Source: Desulfobaculum sp044987625
Lineage (GTDB): Bacteria; Desulfobacterota; Desulfovibrionia; Desulfovibrionales; Desulfovibrionaceae
Direction: 5' to 3'
Assembly: GCF_044987625.1 (NCBI RefSeq)
Contig: NZ_JBJDSB010000005.1
Span: forward strand, 124,001 to 188,000
DNA length: 64,000 nucleotides
The notes under the pieces are model-generated. The model did not search any database, had not been told where the DNA came from, and saw nothing but the letters and a program-made list of their open reading frames with translations. A program made the position numbers and the translations under genes. Positions 45,813 through 55,092 of this stretch are shown piece by piece (within the stretch, counting starts at the first letter, position 1; each line of letters begins with the position of its first letter).

Positions 45813-47522
45813 TTACCGTTTTACAGGAAAGACCAGAGTGAACGCCGTTCCTTCGCCTTCCGTACTGTCCACATGCATCTCCGCGCCCAGCTTCTGCACC
45901 AGGCCGTAGGTAATGGACAGGCCAAGGCCTGTGCCCTTGTCTCCCTTGGTGGAGAAGAACGGCTCAAAAATCTGGCGTAAATGCTCGCGCCGGATGCCGC
46001 ATCCGTTGTCCTGAATGACCACGGATACGTGGTCTTCGGTCATGGGCGCGATGCCGATGTTCACCCTGCCGCCATCTTCGACGGCGGCAAAGGCGTTGTT
46101 GATAATGTTCAAAAACACCTGCTGCAACTGCCCTCTGTCGCTCTCAATGGGCATCACGTCGCCCGCTACGTCCACGTTCACCTCAATGCCGCGGTACTCC
46201 GCCTCCTTTTCCAAAAAGCCGAGCACGTCGCGGATGACAGGCTCAAGGTCCAGCTTCTCCAGGCGCACGTCGATGTGCCGGGCAAAGCCCAGCAGCCTGT
46301 GGGTAATGGTCCCGCAGCGCTCCACTGACGCAAGCACCGCATCGGTCAGGCCAATGAGCTTTTCCTTGTTCGCCCCCTCCACGGAGCCGAAGGTCAGCAG
46401 ATCCTTCATCAGTCCGGCCTTCTGGCTGATGACGGCGAGGGGATTGTTGATTTCGTGGGCCACGCCTGCGGCAAGACGGCCAATGGAAGCCATCTTGTTG
46501 GCGTGTTCGGCGCGGTGCATGGCGACGGTGCGCCGCTGGTCGGCAAAGTGCACCCGGCTCACCAGCGAGGTCGCCACACCCAGCACCACAATGCCGATGA
46601 CCGTCATGCTCAGGGCGGTGAAGCCGAACATCTCAAGGCGCACGGTCCACCACGGGTCCATGACGGCCTTTTTATCCGTGACAAGGGTCAGGATGAAGGG
46701 CGCGCCCTTCACGTAGGTGTAGCCCATAAAGACGGGGGTGCCGTCCTTGGAGCGCGTCTCCATAATGCGCGTGCGCTCGGAGTACGGCGGCACGGGATAG
46801 CCCGAGGCCGCCAGCACGTCCCCGGCGTGGCGGGTGGGCGTTTGCAGAACGCCCGTGGTGTCGGTGATGAAGACGTCGCTGTCGCTGCCAATGTCGATGG
46901 ACAGCAAAAGATCATTGAAGCGGCTGGTGTCGAGGGTGGCGCGCAGAATGTAAAAACTGCCGTCCGCGTCGTCGTGCTTGACGGCGACGACCATGTGCGG
47001 AATCTCGCGGAAGCCTTTGAACACGGGGCTGATGTACACGCCACGGGCCACCACGTGCTTGAACCAATCCTGCCGGGAGTAGTCGCGTCCCACCAGTTCA
47101 TGCGGTCCGGCGTAGGCCTGCTGGATGCCGTCGGCATCGATGAAGCCAAGGTCATACACACCGCCAAAGGAATTCTTAAGGTCGCGAAGCAGGCCGCGGA
47201 TGCGCAACGGGTCGGCCAATTCCCGGCGGGAAAGATGGCGCACGGCAAAGTCCAGCGCGGACTGCCGCTCTTCGAGAAAGGCGGTGACGGAGCGCTTGCT
47301 GTTGGAGACAAGGCGCGTCATGCGGTAGCGGTTTTCGGCCTCGGCCAGCTTTTGGCTGAGGCTGAAATCCGTAAAGGACATCACGCCAAGCGGCACAATG
47401 GAGACGAGCAGCATGACGCCGACAACCAGCCCCCACAGCCGCCTGTAGTTGAGGATGTTGTGCCCATCCTCTTCATCCGTCGTCCAAAAATTCGGCCGGA
47501 GCCGTTTCAGCCACGAAGCCAT
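45813..47522 (-). CDS. Membrane sensor histidine kinase with periplasmic Cache-like domain
   Basis: This 569-residue kinase has two membrane segments (about 29-50 and 300-323) flanking a ~250-residue extracytoplasmic domain with dCache features (YDLGFIDADGIQQAYAGP, GRDYSRQDWF). The cytoplasmic part has a HisKA box GVAHEINNPLAV and a complete HATPase with NIINNAFAA, DNGCGI and GTGLGLSI. The signal is a periplasmic small molecule (inference). It starts just after a terminator (47541-47588) and heads the kinase-receiver operon. AAGGA precedes the ATG. Confidence 0.92.
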   Translation of the reverse strand: MASWLKRLRPNFWTTDEEDGHNILNYRRLWGLVVGVMLLVSIVPLGVMSFTDFSLSQKLAEAENRYRMTRLVSNSKRSVTAFLEERQSALDFAVRHLSRRELADPLRIRGLLRDLKNSFGGVYDLGFIDADGIQQAYAGPHELVGRDYSRQDWFKHVVARGVYISPVFKGFREIPHMVVAVKHDDADGSFYILRATLDTSRFNDLLLSIDIGSDSDVFITDTTGVLQTPTRHAGDVLAASGYPVPPYSERTRIMETRSKDGTPVFMGYTYVKGAPFILTLVTDKKAVMDPWWTVRLEMFGFTALSMTVIGIVVLGVATSLVSRVHFADQRRTVAMHRAEHANKMASIGRLAAGVAHEINNPLAVISQKAGLMKDLLTFGSVEGANKEKLIGLTDAVLASVERCGTITHRLLGFARHIDVRLEKLDLEPVIRDVLGFLEKEAEYRGIEVNVDVAGDVMPIESDRGQLQQVFLNIINNAFAAVEDGGRVNIGIAPMTEDHVSVVIQDNGCGIRREHLRQIFEPFFSTKGDKGTGLGLSITYGLVQKLGAEMHVDSTEGEGTAFTLVFPVKR

Positions 47523-47540
47523 ACGCGCATCCTTTGCGGG

Positions 47541-47588
47541 GTAAAAAAAGGGCCGACAGGCACGCCAAGCGTCGCGTCCCTGTCGGCC
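47541..47588 (-). terminator. Terminator between the composite receiver gene and the sensor kinase gene
   Basis: A 10-bp stem GGCCGACAGG/CCTGTCGGCC has an 18-base loop and is followed on the minus strand by C and seven T residues. It lies 8 bp after the stop at 47596 and 19 bp before the kinase start, so it ends the tetR-sulP transcript, possibly with read-through. Confidence 0.85.
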
Positions 47589-47595
47589 AAACGTC

Positions 47596-48807
47596 TTACG
47601 ACGAGACGCGAACCTTCTCGTAGGCGCTCTTTACCGTGGACGACAAGACGTCAATGTCCACCGGCTTTTGCAAGTATGCAAACGCGCCAAGGTCCATACA
47701 GGTCTCACGGTCCTTATCGGAACCGTGACCGGTGAGGATAATCACCGCGACGCCCGGGTGGTCACGCCGCACGCGGCGCAGCACCTCAAGGCCGTCCATA
47801 CCCGGCATCTTCAGGTCCAGAATCATGACCTCCGGCTCCTCATCCTGCAGCAGGTTCAGAGCTTGCGGGCCATCATACACCACAGCGGACCCCACGTCGC
47901 GCATGGTGAGACGTTCGGACAGGGTTTCGACGAACTCGCGCTCGTCGTCCACCAGCAGCACCTTGCTCGGCAGGCTGAAATCATGCCTGCGGTAGATGTC
48001 CGCCTGATAGAAATCCTTTCCAACCCGAGTGGTCACTTCGCGGACCCCCTCCACGCCGGAGGCAATACGCTGCAGCTCTTCCTCAAGGCGGGAGAGCATA
48101 ATGACATTCTTATTGATGGTCAGTTGCACGCGGCCGTTTTTGGCCTCCACGTCCACGCTGTGGCCTTCCTTGACGAGGGCCATGTCCACACGCGCGGCAA
48201 GGGCGAAGTCGTCCACCGCCTGCTGGGACTGGGCCGTGGGCACCAGCACGCCGCGGCGCGCGTTGTCCACTGTAAAGGCCACCGCATGCTCCACGGACTT
48301 GGCGTCCATGGGGATGACCACGTCGTAAAGCTCGTTGTCCCACGCCTTGGCGCCGGTGACGTACTCGCTCCAGCCAAACAGGGCCTCGTCGGCCTTGTGG
48401 ACCAGCTTGGCGCCCTCTTCGGCGCTGACACCCTCGCGCTCGGCGGCGAGACCGGCGCGGTAGTGCACCTCCGCCCCCAGCAGCACGCGCAGCACATGCG
48501 ACACGCGCTGCGGCACCAGCAACCCAGCCCAGCCGAACAGGAGCAGGTCGTCCCTGTGCAGCAGTTCGGCCAGCGTGGCGCGCAGGCAGGTGACGGCGCG
48601 CTCGCGCTCGTGGGTGAAGCTGTTGAACACGCTCGGCTTGCCGTACACCGTCTTGGCCAAACGCGACTCGGACATACCGAAACGTTCCGCGGCCATCGCG
48701 AAGACTTCGGCGTCGCGCATGGTGGTCAGGCCAAGCTCGGAAGCGACGCCAGCCGCCACTTCCTCGGCCCGAACATACGCGGCATTGAAGATGTTGATCA
48801 CTGCCAT
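47596..48807 (-). CDS. Composite protein: cytidylate-kinase-like pseudo-domain, BON domain, C-terminal receiver
   Basis: Residues 1-190 resemble the stand-alone cytidylate-kinase-like family (MAVINIFN start, later TVYGKPSVFNSF and the region of RVSHVLRV), but the Gly-rich P-loop is missing, so nucleotide phosphorylation is unlikely. Residues ~203-265 form a BON-like domain (VDVEAKNGRVQLTINKN). Residues 281-400 are a complete receiver with DDE and phosphoacceptor Asp331 in LDLKMPGMDG, then LTGHGS and LQKPVD. The gene follows sulP by 16 bp behind AAGGAGA, so it probably controls or partners the transporter. Confidence 0.85.
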   Translation of the reverse strand: MAVINIFNAAYVRAEEVAAGVASELGLTTMRDAEVFAMAAERFGMSESRLAKTVYGKPSVFNSFTHERERAVTCLRATLAELLHRDDLLLFGWAGLLVPQRVSHVLRVLLGAEVHYRAGLAAEREGVSAEEGAKLVHKADEALFGWSEYVTGAKAWDNELYDVVIPMDAKSVEHAVAFTVDNARRGVLVPTAQSQQAVDDFALAARVDMALVKEGHSVDVEAKNGRVQLTINKNVIMLSRLEEELQRIASGVEGVREVTTRVGKDFYQADIYRRHDFSLPSKVLLVDDEREFVETLSERLTMRDVGSAVVYDGPQALNLLQDEEPEVMILDLKMPGMDGLEVLRRVRRDHPGVAVIILTGHGSDKDRETCMDLGAFAYLQKPVDIDVLSSTVKSAYEKVRVSS

Positions 48808-48823
48808 GAGGATTCTCCTTGTC

Positions 48824-50956
48824 CTATTGGGCCGGGCAGGCCTCAGTCAGGGGGCATGCCTTTTCTTCGGAACCTTCGTGGGCCTTGGCGTGGATGATGG
48901 GCAGCGCCTCTGCCTGCGTGGCGTAGATGTTCTCCTCGCCAATGGACTCAAACAGGTGCGTACGCTTCATCACCGCGAGAACATTCTCATTCACGCCGGA
49001 GAAGGACATACCGTACCCGGCACTGCGCACGCGGTCCACAATAAGTGCCAGCGCTTCCTCGCCGGAGGCGTCCATGTCATTGATGCCGTTGGCCACCAGC
49101 AGGATGTGCCGCAGATGCGGCTTGGCCTGCAGAATGTCCGTGATGCGGTCCTCAAGGTAGCTGGCGTTGGCGAAGAACAGCGGGCCGTCAAAGCGGACGA
49201 CAGCCACGTGGTCACACTCGCGCAGGCCGTAGACGGAGCAGTCGCGCAGGGCGCGGTCCGCCGACAGGGACAGGCTGGCTACCGTGGGGCGCATGCTCTT
49301 GTACAGGAACACGCCAAGGGACAGCACCACACCAACCATGATGCCCTTGTCCAGATGCGGGGCAAAGCCCAGCGTGCAGACAAAGGACAGGATGGAGATG
49401 GCGCCGTCGTACCACTGGGCCTTCCACGCGTGGACAAAGCCCTTCACGTTGATGAGGCCGATAACCGCCATCATGATGACCGCCGCCAGAACGGACTGGG
49501 GCAGGTGATACAGCAGCGGGGTGAAGAACATCAGCACGATAACAACCACCAGCGAGGTAAACACGCTGGACAGTCCGGTCACCGCGCCGGAGGCAAGGTT
49601 CACCGCCGAACGGGAGAACGACCCCGATGCCGGGTAGCTCTTGCCAATGGCGCCCACCATGTTGGACAGGCCCTGGCCGATAAGCTCCTGGTTGGGGTCA
49701 AGGCGCTGGCCGGTCTTGGCGGCCATGGCCTTGGCGATGGAGATGGCTTCCATGAAGCCCAGCAGCGAGATGATGGCCGCATACGGCAGCAACTGGAGCA
49801 TCACGCCCATGTCGAGCTTGGGCACGGACAGGGTCGGCAGGCCGCTTGGGACCACGCCCACAACCGCGCCGCCGCCCATCATGAGCAGAGAGTCCTTGTT
49901 AATGGCCTTGTTGCCGACCTTGATGCGCCAGATGCGGCCGTCGGTGTTCAGGCCCTCGGGCGTGGTGCCCGCAAGGTAGAAGTTCGTGGTGCCGTCAGGC
50001 GCGCTGACGCCGTCGAACTTCATATGGCGAATCTTGGAGCGCCAGGTGTGGGCCCTGCGCTTCAGGTTTTCAATCTTGATGTTGGCGACTTCCACATCGT
50101 GCTTAATGTCGAGGGCGGGGATGGAGTGCATGCCCGAATTCTCAACAGCGGCGGCGTACTGGGAGTTCAGCTCGGTGCGCCGTTCGCCAATCTTGGGCAG
50201 CTCCGTGGTGACGGCGTTGAACTTGGCAATGGCTTCCACAGCGTCCGGAGACTTGATGTGGTTCAGGTCCACGGTGGTGTTGTGCTCAAAGCCAATGGCC
50301 CACGACAACAGCGTGGTAATCACAACCGCCACCAGCACGTTCGGCGCCTTGGGCGCAAAGCGCTTGAGGCCAATCATCACCGCAAAGGCCAGCACACCCA
50401 TGCCGAGTGTTGGCCAGTGTGTGTAGTCCACGGCGGACTCCACCACGCGGTAGATGGTCTCATAGTGGTGCGCGGCTTTGTCCACGTACACGCCGAACAT
50501 CTTGGATAGCTGGCTGGACGCAATGATGATGGCCGCGGCGTTGGTGAAGCCGTTGACCACCGGATGCGACAAAAAGTTCACCACCAATCCAAGACGCAGC
50601 GCGCCCAGCAGGAACTGGAACAGGCCAACCGTAAACGCCAACAGGATGGCGTAGGCGATGAAAGCCTCACTGCCTGCTGTGGCCAACGGTTCCAGTGATG
50701 CGGCTGTCATGAGCGAGACAACAGCCACAGGGCCGGTGGCGAGCTGACGGCTGGAGCCGAACAGCGCGGCAATCATGGGGGGCAAAAACGAAGCGTACAG
50801 CCCGTAATACGCGGGCATACCCGCAAGCTGTGCATACGCCATGGACTGCGGAATCAGCACAAGGGCCACCGTCAGTCCGGACGTGAAGTCAGCCCTCAAA
50901 TGCTTTGTTCCATAGCCCTTCATCCAGGACAGGAACGGAAAAATTCGGGTCAGCAT
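48824..50956 (-). CDS. SulP-family anion transporter with STAS domain and large internal insert
   Basis: This is a 710-residue SLC26/SulP transporter. The N-terminal signature IPQSMAYAQLAGMPAYYGLYAS is present, followed by about 12-14 membrane segments and a cytoplasmic STAS domain (about 590-700). Homologues carry sulfate, bicarbonate or carboxylates. Residues ~225-362 are a charged, largely hydrophilic insert of ~140 aa between membrane segments, not found in typical members. The start is ATG 50956 behind GGAAGG and overlaps the tetR end by 7 bp. Sulfate is an attractive substrate in a sulfate reducer, but this is inference. Confidence 0.9.
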   Translation of the reverse strand: MLTRIFPFLSWMKGYGTKHLRADFTSGLTVALVLIPQSMAYAQLAGMPAYYGLYASFLPPMIAALFGSSRQLATGPVAVVSLMTAASLEPLATAGSEAFIAYAILLAFTVGLFQFLLGALRLGLVVNFLSHPVVNGFTNAAAIIIASSQLSKMFGVYVDKAAHHYETIYRVVESAVDYTHWPTLGMGVLAFAVMIGLKRFAPKAPNVLVAVVITTLLSWAIGFEHNTTVDLNHIKSPDAVEAIAKFNAVTTELPKIGERRTELNSQYAAAVENSGMHSIPALDIKHDVEVANIKIENLKRRAHTWRSKIRHMKFDGVSAPDGTTNFYLAGTTPEGLNTDGRIWRIKVGNKAINKDSLLMMGGGAVVGVVPSGLPTLSVPKLDMGVMLQLLPYAAIISLLGFMEAISIAKAMAAKTGQRLDPNQELIGQGLSNMVGAIGKSYPASGSFSRSAVNLASGAVTGLSSVFTSLVVVIVLMFFTPLLYHLPQSVLAAVIMMAVIGLINVKGFVHAWKAQWYDGAISILSFVCTLGFAPHLDKGIMVGVVLSLGVFLYKSMRPTVASLSLSADRALRDCSVYGLRECDHVAVVRFDGPLFFANASYLEDRITDILQAKPHLRHILLVANGINDMDASGEEALALIVDRVRSAGYGMSFSGVNENVLAVMKRTHLFESIGEENIYATQAEALPIIHAKAHEGSEEKACPLTEACPAQ

Positions 50957-51555
50957 GAGCACCCTTCCATCGGTTGTGGTTTCAGCATGTTTTCGCATGA
51001 GGCGAGCACGTCAGCGTACAACGAACGAACGGGAAACAGACTCAGCATCTTAAAGCGCAAAAGGCCCGATACCATGGAAAACAGTATCAGGGCCTGACCA
51101 TTGGGGGACACGTCCCTGCGGATGGAACCATCGGCCACACCCTTCTGGATGGCCTCCACCAGCATGTCCACAAAACAGTTGTAAATGGCTTCCACATCTT
51201 CCCGGAGGGCGGGATTGGTCCCGGCAAGATGATACAGATGCGAGCGGAAAAGGAGCCTGAACTCCACGTGCATCTCCTCGGAGAGACGGAAGAAGAGGGC
51301 GACAAGATCCTTCACCGTTTCCAGCCCAGACCCGGACCCCTTTGCAAAAACCGCATCCTCCACGCGGCTGACAATGCCGTTTTTCGTCGCTTCAAGAACA
51401 CCGATGTAGATTTCCTCTTTGTTCTTGAAGTGATGGAAAATCGTGCCTTCAGCCGCGCCGGTGAGGCGCGAAAGCTCTGCAATGGACGTGTCCTTGTAGC
51501 CTTTGGCTGCAAAAAGCGCCGCTGCTGTTTCAAGTATCTTTTCTTTGTACGACAT
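50950..51555 (-). CDS. TetR-family transcriptional regulator
   Basis: This 201-aa regulator has the N-terminal TetR helix-turn-helix (ILETAAALFAAKGYKDTSIAEL... GTIFHHFKNKEEIY, residues 7-50) and a helical ligand-binding domain. It is the first gene of an operon with the overlapping sulP gene, and two matching palindromes lie directly upstream, so it most likely represses its own operon and responds to an effector linked with the transported anion (inference). GGAGATGCA precedes the ATG. Confidence 0.9.
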   Translation of the reverse strand: MSYKEKILETAAALFAAKGYKDTSIAELSRLTGAAEGTIFHHFKNKEEIYIGVLEATKNGIVSRVEDAVFAKGSGSGLETVKDLVALFFRLSEEMHVEFRLLFRSHLYHLAGTNPALREDVEAIYNCFVDMLVEAIQKGVADGSIRRDVSPNGQALILFSMVSGLLRFKMLSLFPVRSLYADVLASCENMLKPQPMEGCSC

Positions 51556-51568
51556 TGCATCTCCTAGC

Positions 51569-51605
51569 CCGAGTGCGCGCTCGGGTTTACCGAGTAAGCA
51601 CTCGG
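51569..51605 (-). promoter_or_regulatory. Two tandem TetR operator palindromes
   Basis: CCGAGTGCGCGCTCGG (51569-51584) and CCGAGTAAGCACTCGG (51590-51605) are two 16-bp inverted repeats sharing the CCGAG...CTCGG arms. Their centres are 21 bp apart, two helical turns, and the first lies 13 bp upstream of the tetR start. This fits cooperative binding of two dimers. Confidence 0.75.
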
Positions 51606-52145
51606 CTTCACTCCCCCTTATGTGCTCGATTTCACATTGTCAAGCGGGCTATTAATACACGATTCTCCCTTCTCATTAAGCGCAAGCGACTGAAATTCAA
51701 CACTCTTTTTAAAAAATCCAGATGATATATGATTCTCACGTCTCATAAAGAAAATTTTTTCTCCAGAGTCCGCCAAGGCGGTATCGTCGTGCCTATGACG
51801 AAAACGCCGTACATTGTGCAATTTTGCTCAAGCAACGAATCCTGCTTGCAAAACGCCGCAAACCTTGCAGTGGCGCGTCTTTTTGGACGGTCGCCCTCTT
51901 TTTTGGTGAGAAACGTGTATCATTTTGCCCCACACATGTCCCACAGCCGACACAACAGTTGCTGTGCAGTGTAGTGCATCCGCACTTTTCTGTACATTTC
52001 TCTACGCCACACCCGCAGGCCGGCGCGCCAGCGAGTGCCGGCCGCGGGCCTGCGGGGCGTGCCCGGCCCAGTCCCTGCGCGCGCACTACCAAGCGCCGCG
52101 CGTCTGTGCTATGCAAAGACCTCTATAAATGAAGGAGGTCGACCA
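51606..52145. other. Divergent intergenic region, tetR / M48 protease
   Basis: This 540-bp region has an AT-rich part (about 51640-51780) likely to contain the tetR promoter, then a GC-rich part. Short frames inside are Ser/Pro/Arg-rich and lack ribosome-binding sites; none is called. Confidence 0.5.
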
Positions 52146-53465
52146 ATGAAGCATTCCCTCTCCAGACGGGATTTTCTCTATATGTCAGGCATCTGCGCCC
52201 TTGGCGCGGCAACGGGATGTGCCAAGAACCCCGTCACGGGCGAGCAGCAGTTCATGCTGCTGTCCAAATCCAGCGAAATTAAGCTGGACAAGGAGCGCTC
52301 GCCGCTCCAATTCTCCAACGACTACGGCCCCACGGACGACGCGGCCCTGAACGCCTATCTGGGCGAAACGGGCAAGAGCATGGCCCAGTACACCCACCGC
52401 CCGGACATGCCCTACTCCTTCCGGTGTGTGGATGCGGTGTACGTTAACGCCTACGCCTTTCCCGGCGGGTCCATCGCGTGCACGCGCGGTATTCTGCTGA
52501 CGCTGGAAAATGAAGCCGAACTCGCCGCCCTGCTGGGGCACGAGATGGGGCACGTCAACGCGCGGCATTCGGCCTCGCGCATGTCCAAGGGCATGGCCGT
52601 GTCACTGCTCTCCTCCGGACTTGCGGCCTATGCCGCGTCCTTTGGCAAGGGCTATGGCGAAATCGCCGCGGGTATGGGCGGCATCGCCTCGGGGGCACTG
52701 CTGGCCTTCTACAGCCGCGAGGACGAACGCCAAGCCGATGCGCTGGGCATGGAATACATGACGCGCAGCGGTTATTCACCCAAGGGCATGGTGGGCCTGC
52801 AGCAGCACCTTGTGGACCTGCACAACGCAAAGCCCTCCGCAACAGAACTCCTCTTTGCCTCGCACCCCATGAGCGAGGAGCGCCTTGAAACCGCCAAGGA
52901 GGAGATGCGCTACAACTACGCCAAAGCCACATCCAATCCCGTGTACCGCGACCGCTACATGGACAACACAGCCACGCTGCGCGCCAAAAAGGACGGCATT
53001 GAAAAGCTCCAGACCGGTGCCAAGTACATGGTCAAAAAGGACTTCACCGAGGCCGAGTCCCATTTTTCCGCCGCCCTGAAGCAGATTCCGGACGACTACG
53101 CGGGCAACCTGATGATGGCCAAATGCCAGTTGGCGCAGGGGCGCGAGGCCGAGGCCAAGCGCTACGCCGACGCAGCCCACTCCATCAAACCCACAGAACC
53201 GCAGGCAGATCAGGTCATCGGCCTTGCCAGCCTGACCCAGAACGACTACCCGGCCGCCCTGCGCGCCTTCCATTCCTATGAAAAGGCGCTCCCCGGCAAT
53301 CCCAGCACCGCCTTTTACAAGGGCCTCGCCCTTGAGGGCATGGGTGACCGCTCCGCCGCCGCGTGGGAATACAACCGCTACATCACCGCCACCGGCGGCC
53401 AAGGCCAGCGCGCCAACTGGGCCGCCAGCAAGCTGGACGACTGGGGCTACGCCCCGGGCCGCTAG
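52146..53465 (+). CDS. M48-family metalloprotease with C-terminal TPR repeats
   Basis: This 439-aa exported protease has a Tat-like signal with SRRDFLYMSG (residues 6-15) and a Cys at residue 25 in TGC that could be lipidated, although the lipobox is imperfect. The zinc motif HEMGH is at 132-136, and a third ligand Glu lies in REDERQADALGMEYM (a fragment of helix). The last ~140 residues contain TPR repeats (AESHFSAALKQIPDDYAGN and following). The layout matches BepA/YfgC-like outer-membrane quality control (inference). AAGGAGG precedes the ATG. Confidence 0.9.
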   Translation: MKHSLSRRDFLYMSGICALGAATGCAKNPVTGEQQFMLLSKSSEIKLDKERSPLQFSNDYGPTDDAALNAYLGETGKSMAQYTHRPDMPYSFRCVDAVYVNAYAFPGGSIACTRGILLTLENEAELAALLGHEMGHVNARHSASRMSKGMAVSLLSSGLAAYAASFGKGYGEIAAGMGGIASGALLAFYSREDERQADALGMEYMTRSGYSPKGMVGLQQHLVDLHNAKPSATELLFASHPMSEERLETAKEEMRYNYAKATSNPVYRDRYMDNTATLRAKKDGIEKLQTGAKYMVKKDFTEAESHFSAALKQIPDDYAGNLMMAKCQLAQGREAEAKRYADAAHSIKPTEPQADQVIGLASLTQNDYPAALRAFHSYEKALPGNPSTAFYKGLALEGMGDRSAAAWEYNRYITATGGQGQRANWAASKLDDWGYAPGR

Positions 53466-53482
53466 CCGCCGCTCACACGCAC

Positions 53483-53522
53483 AAAAAAACGGGACGAAAC
53501 CGCAAGGCTTCGTCCCGTTTTT
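53483..53522. terminator. Bidirectional terminator between the M48 protease gene and the EamA exporter gene
   Basis: A 12-bp stem AAACGGGACGAA/TTCGTCCCGTTT has a 10-base loop, with T5 on the plus side and A7 upstream providing U residues on the minus strand. It serves both convergent genes. Confidence 0.92.
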
Positions 53523-53549
53523 GTATGACACGTTTCCGCGCCGCTGCCG

Positions 53550-54485
53550 TCAGCACACGCGCTGGCGGCGGCGGGGCAACCGGATGGTGCCGGAAAGGAT
53601 AAGGGTGCTCAGGATGATGAATCCTGCACCAAAAAAGGCCAATCCATCGGGGAATTCCCCAAAGAACAGCATGCCCCAGATGGCGGTGAACACCACCTGC
53701 AGACTGCCCGTTGCGGTGGCCGTTCCCGTGGATTCCATAGCCAATCCGCGCGTCAGGCACATCTGGGCCACCTGCGTCAGCACGCCAATGCCCGCCATCA
53801 TGGTCATTTCCAGCAGGTTGGGCGTCACCCACACCGGCAGGCTACCAAGCAGCGCGCACGGCACGGACACAATGTACAGATACACCACAATGGTCAGCGG
53901 GTGTTCGCGCCCGCCAAGGTGATGCATGCTCACATACGCGCCCGCCACGGACACGGCGGCAAGCAGGGCCACGGCGTAGGCCAGCCCGGAGATTTCCACC
54001 GCCCCCGCACCAAAAAGGAACGGCGGCTTGGTCACCAGCACCACGCCCATGAGGCACAGCGGGATGCACAGCATGGCGCGCCTGTCCATGCGCTCGCCAA
54101 GAAAGACGAAGGACAGCAGCACCGCGATGACCGGGTTGCAGTAAAAGAGCACAATAGCGTCCGCAAGAGGCATATGCGTGATGGCGTAAAACGACCCGGC
54201 AAGGCCGCCAAAGCCCAAAATACCGCGCAGAAGCAGCGGCACATGGTGCGTGCCAATCCACGGCGCGCCGCTGCGGCGCATAAGCCACCAGCACAGCATA
54301 ATGCCGAACACGCTGCGCCCGAGAACAATCTCAATAAAGGGCAGGCGCTGTCCGGTCGTTTTCACGAGGACGCTGGCCAAACTGAAAAAGACGGTGCCCA
54401 CGGCGACATACAACACGCCCTTGGACAATCCGCCTTCACGCTGCCCCCCATCCTGATGGAGGGCGTCGGTTGTTTCCATATCCAT
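53550..54485 (-). CDS. EamA/DMT-family transporter
   Basis: This 311-residue membrane protein has about ten segments and two EamA repeats, the first with FIEIVLGRSVFGIML and PLADAIVLFYCNPV, the second starting near EISGLAYAVALLAAVSV. Members export metabolites or amino-acid-like compounds; no substrate is assigned. I start at ATG 54485 (MDMETTD), 8 bases after GGAG; the upstream frame is low complexity. It is divergent from the zinc-ribbon gene. Confidence 0.88.
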   Translation of the reverse strand: MDMETTDALHQDGGQREGGLSKGVLYVAVGTVFFSLASVLVKTTGQRLPFIEIVLGRSVFGIMLCWWLMRRSGAPWIGTHHVPLLLRGILGFGGLAGSFYAITHMPLADAIVLFYCNPVIAVLLSFVFLGERMDRRAMLCIPLCLMGVVLVTKPPFLFGAGAVEISGLAYAVALLAAVSVAGAYVSMHHLGGREHPLTIVVYLYIVSVPCALLGSLPVWVTPNLLEMTMMAGIGVLTQVAQMCLTRGLAMESTGTATATGSLQVVFTAIWGMLFFGEFPDGLAFFGAGFIILSTLILSGTIRLPRRRQRVC

Positions 54486-54772
54486 GTCTATCACTCCACG
54501 CGCCCATTTTTGGGCGCAAGAGTGCATATGTAACCACTCCCCCACCCTGTGGCAACAGCCGCAATGGCGCTTTTTTCCCGGTTTGGGGGAGCGGCGGGCA
54601 AAAGGACGGCCGCCCCTTGGCAGGGTTGACCGCGCCTTCGTTGTCCGCAATGATGAGTGCGTACTTGCAGAACCATCACCCGGCCGCTCCGGCGCGCCCT
54701 GCCCATACCAGCAGGCCGCCACACGGCGACCAGCGCGCCACAACAGCCCGGCACGCACAACGCGGAGGATGT

Positions 54773-55075
54773 ATGACCAAGACGTATACCCTTGAGGCCC
54801 ACTGTCCCCTGTGCGGCAAGGATGCCACCCTGCAGCTCACCGCCCGCGAGCTCAAAAAGCTGGAAGCCTCCCCCGAAGACGTCAACAAAGAACTCACAGG
54901 CCGCACGCAGGACAAGCTGGAAGGACGCCCCGCGCGCAAGGAACTGGAGGGCCGCGCACCACAGGTACAGCTCACCTGCGACTCCTGCGGAAAACAGCAC
55001 GTCGAGGATCTGTCAAAGACCTGCGCGGAGTGGGACGACTACTGCAACGAAGTCCACCCCATTCAGGACGTTTAG
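54773..55075 (+). CDS. Small zinc-ribbon-like protein of unknown function
   Basis: This 100-aa protein has two Cys pairs, CPLCG near residue 11 and CDSCG near residue 70, which could form one zinc ribbon around a helical, charged middle (LTARELKKLEASPEDVN). Another Cys pair (TCAEWDDYC) lies near the C-terminus. The function is unknown to me. GGAGGATGT precedes the ATG, and a strong terminator follows, so it is probably a monocistronic real gene. Confidence 0.75.
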   Translation: MTKTYTLEAHCPLCGKDATLQLTARELKKLEASPEDVNKELTGRTQDKLEGRPARKELEGRAPQVQLTCDSCGKQHVEDLSKTCAEWDDYCNEVHPIQDV

Positions 55076-55092
55076 CCCTTCAAATACACAGC

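Noticed and set aside
48575..50509. A 644-codon plus-strand frame opposite sulP.
   Set aside because: It is antisense to a clear membrane transporter, and its hydrophilic His/Gly/Val-rich translation is what the complement of such a gene gives.
51824..52132. A 102-codon frame upstream of the M48 protease gene.
   Set aside because: It overlaps the protease's own leader, has no ribosome-binding site and gives low-complexity sequence.
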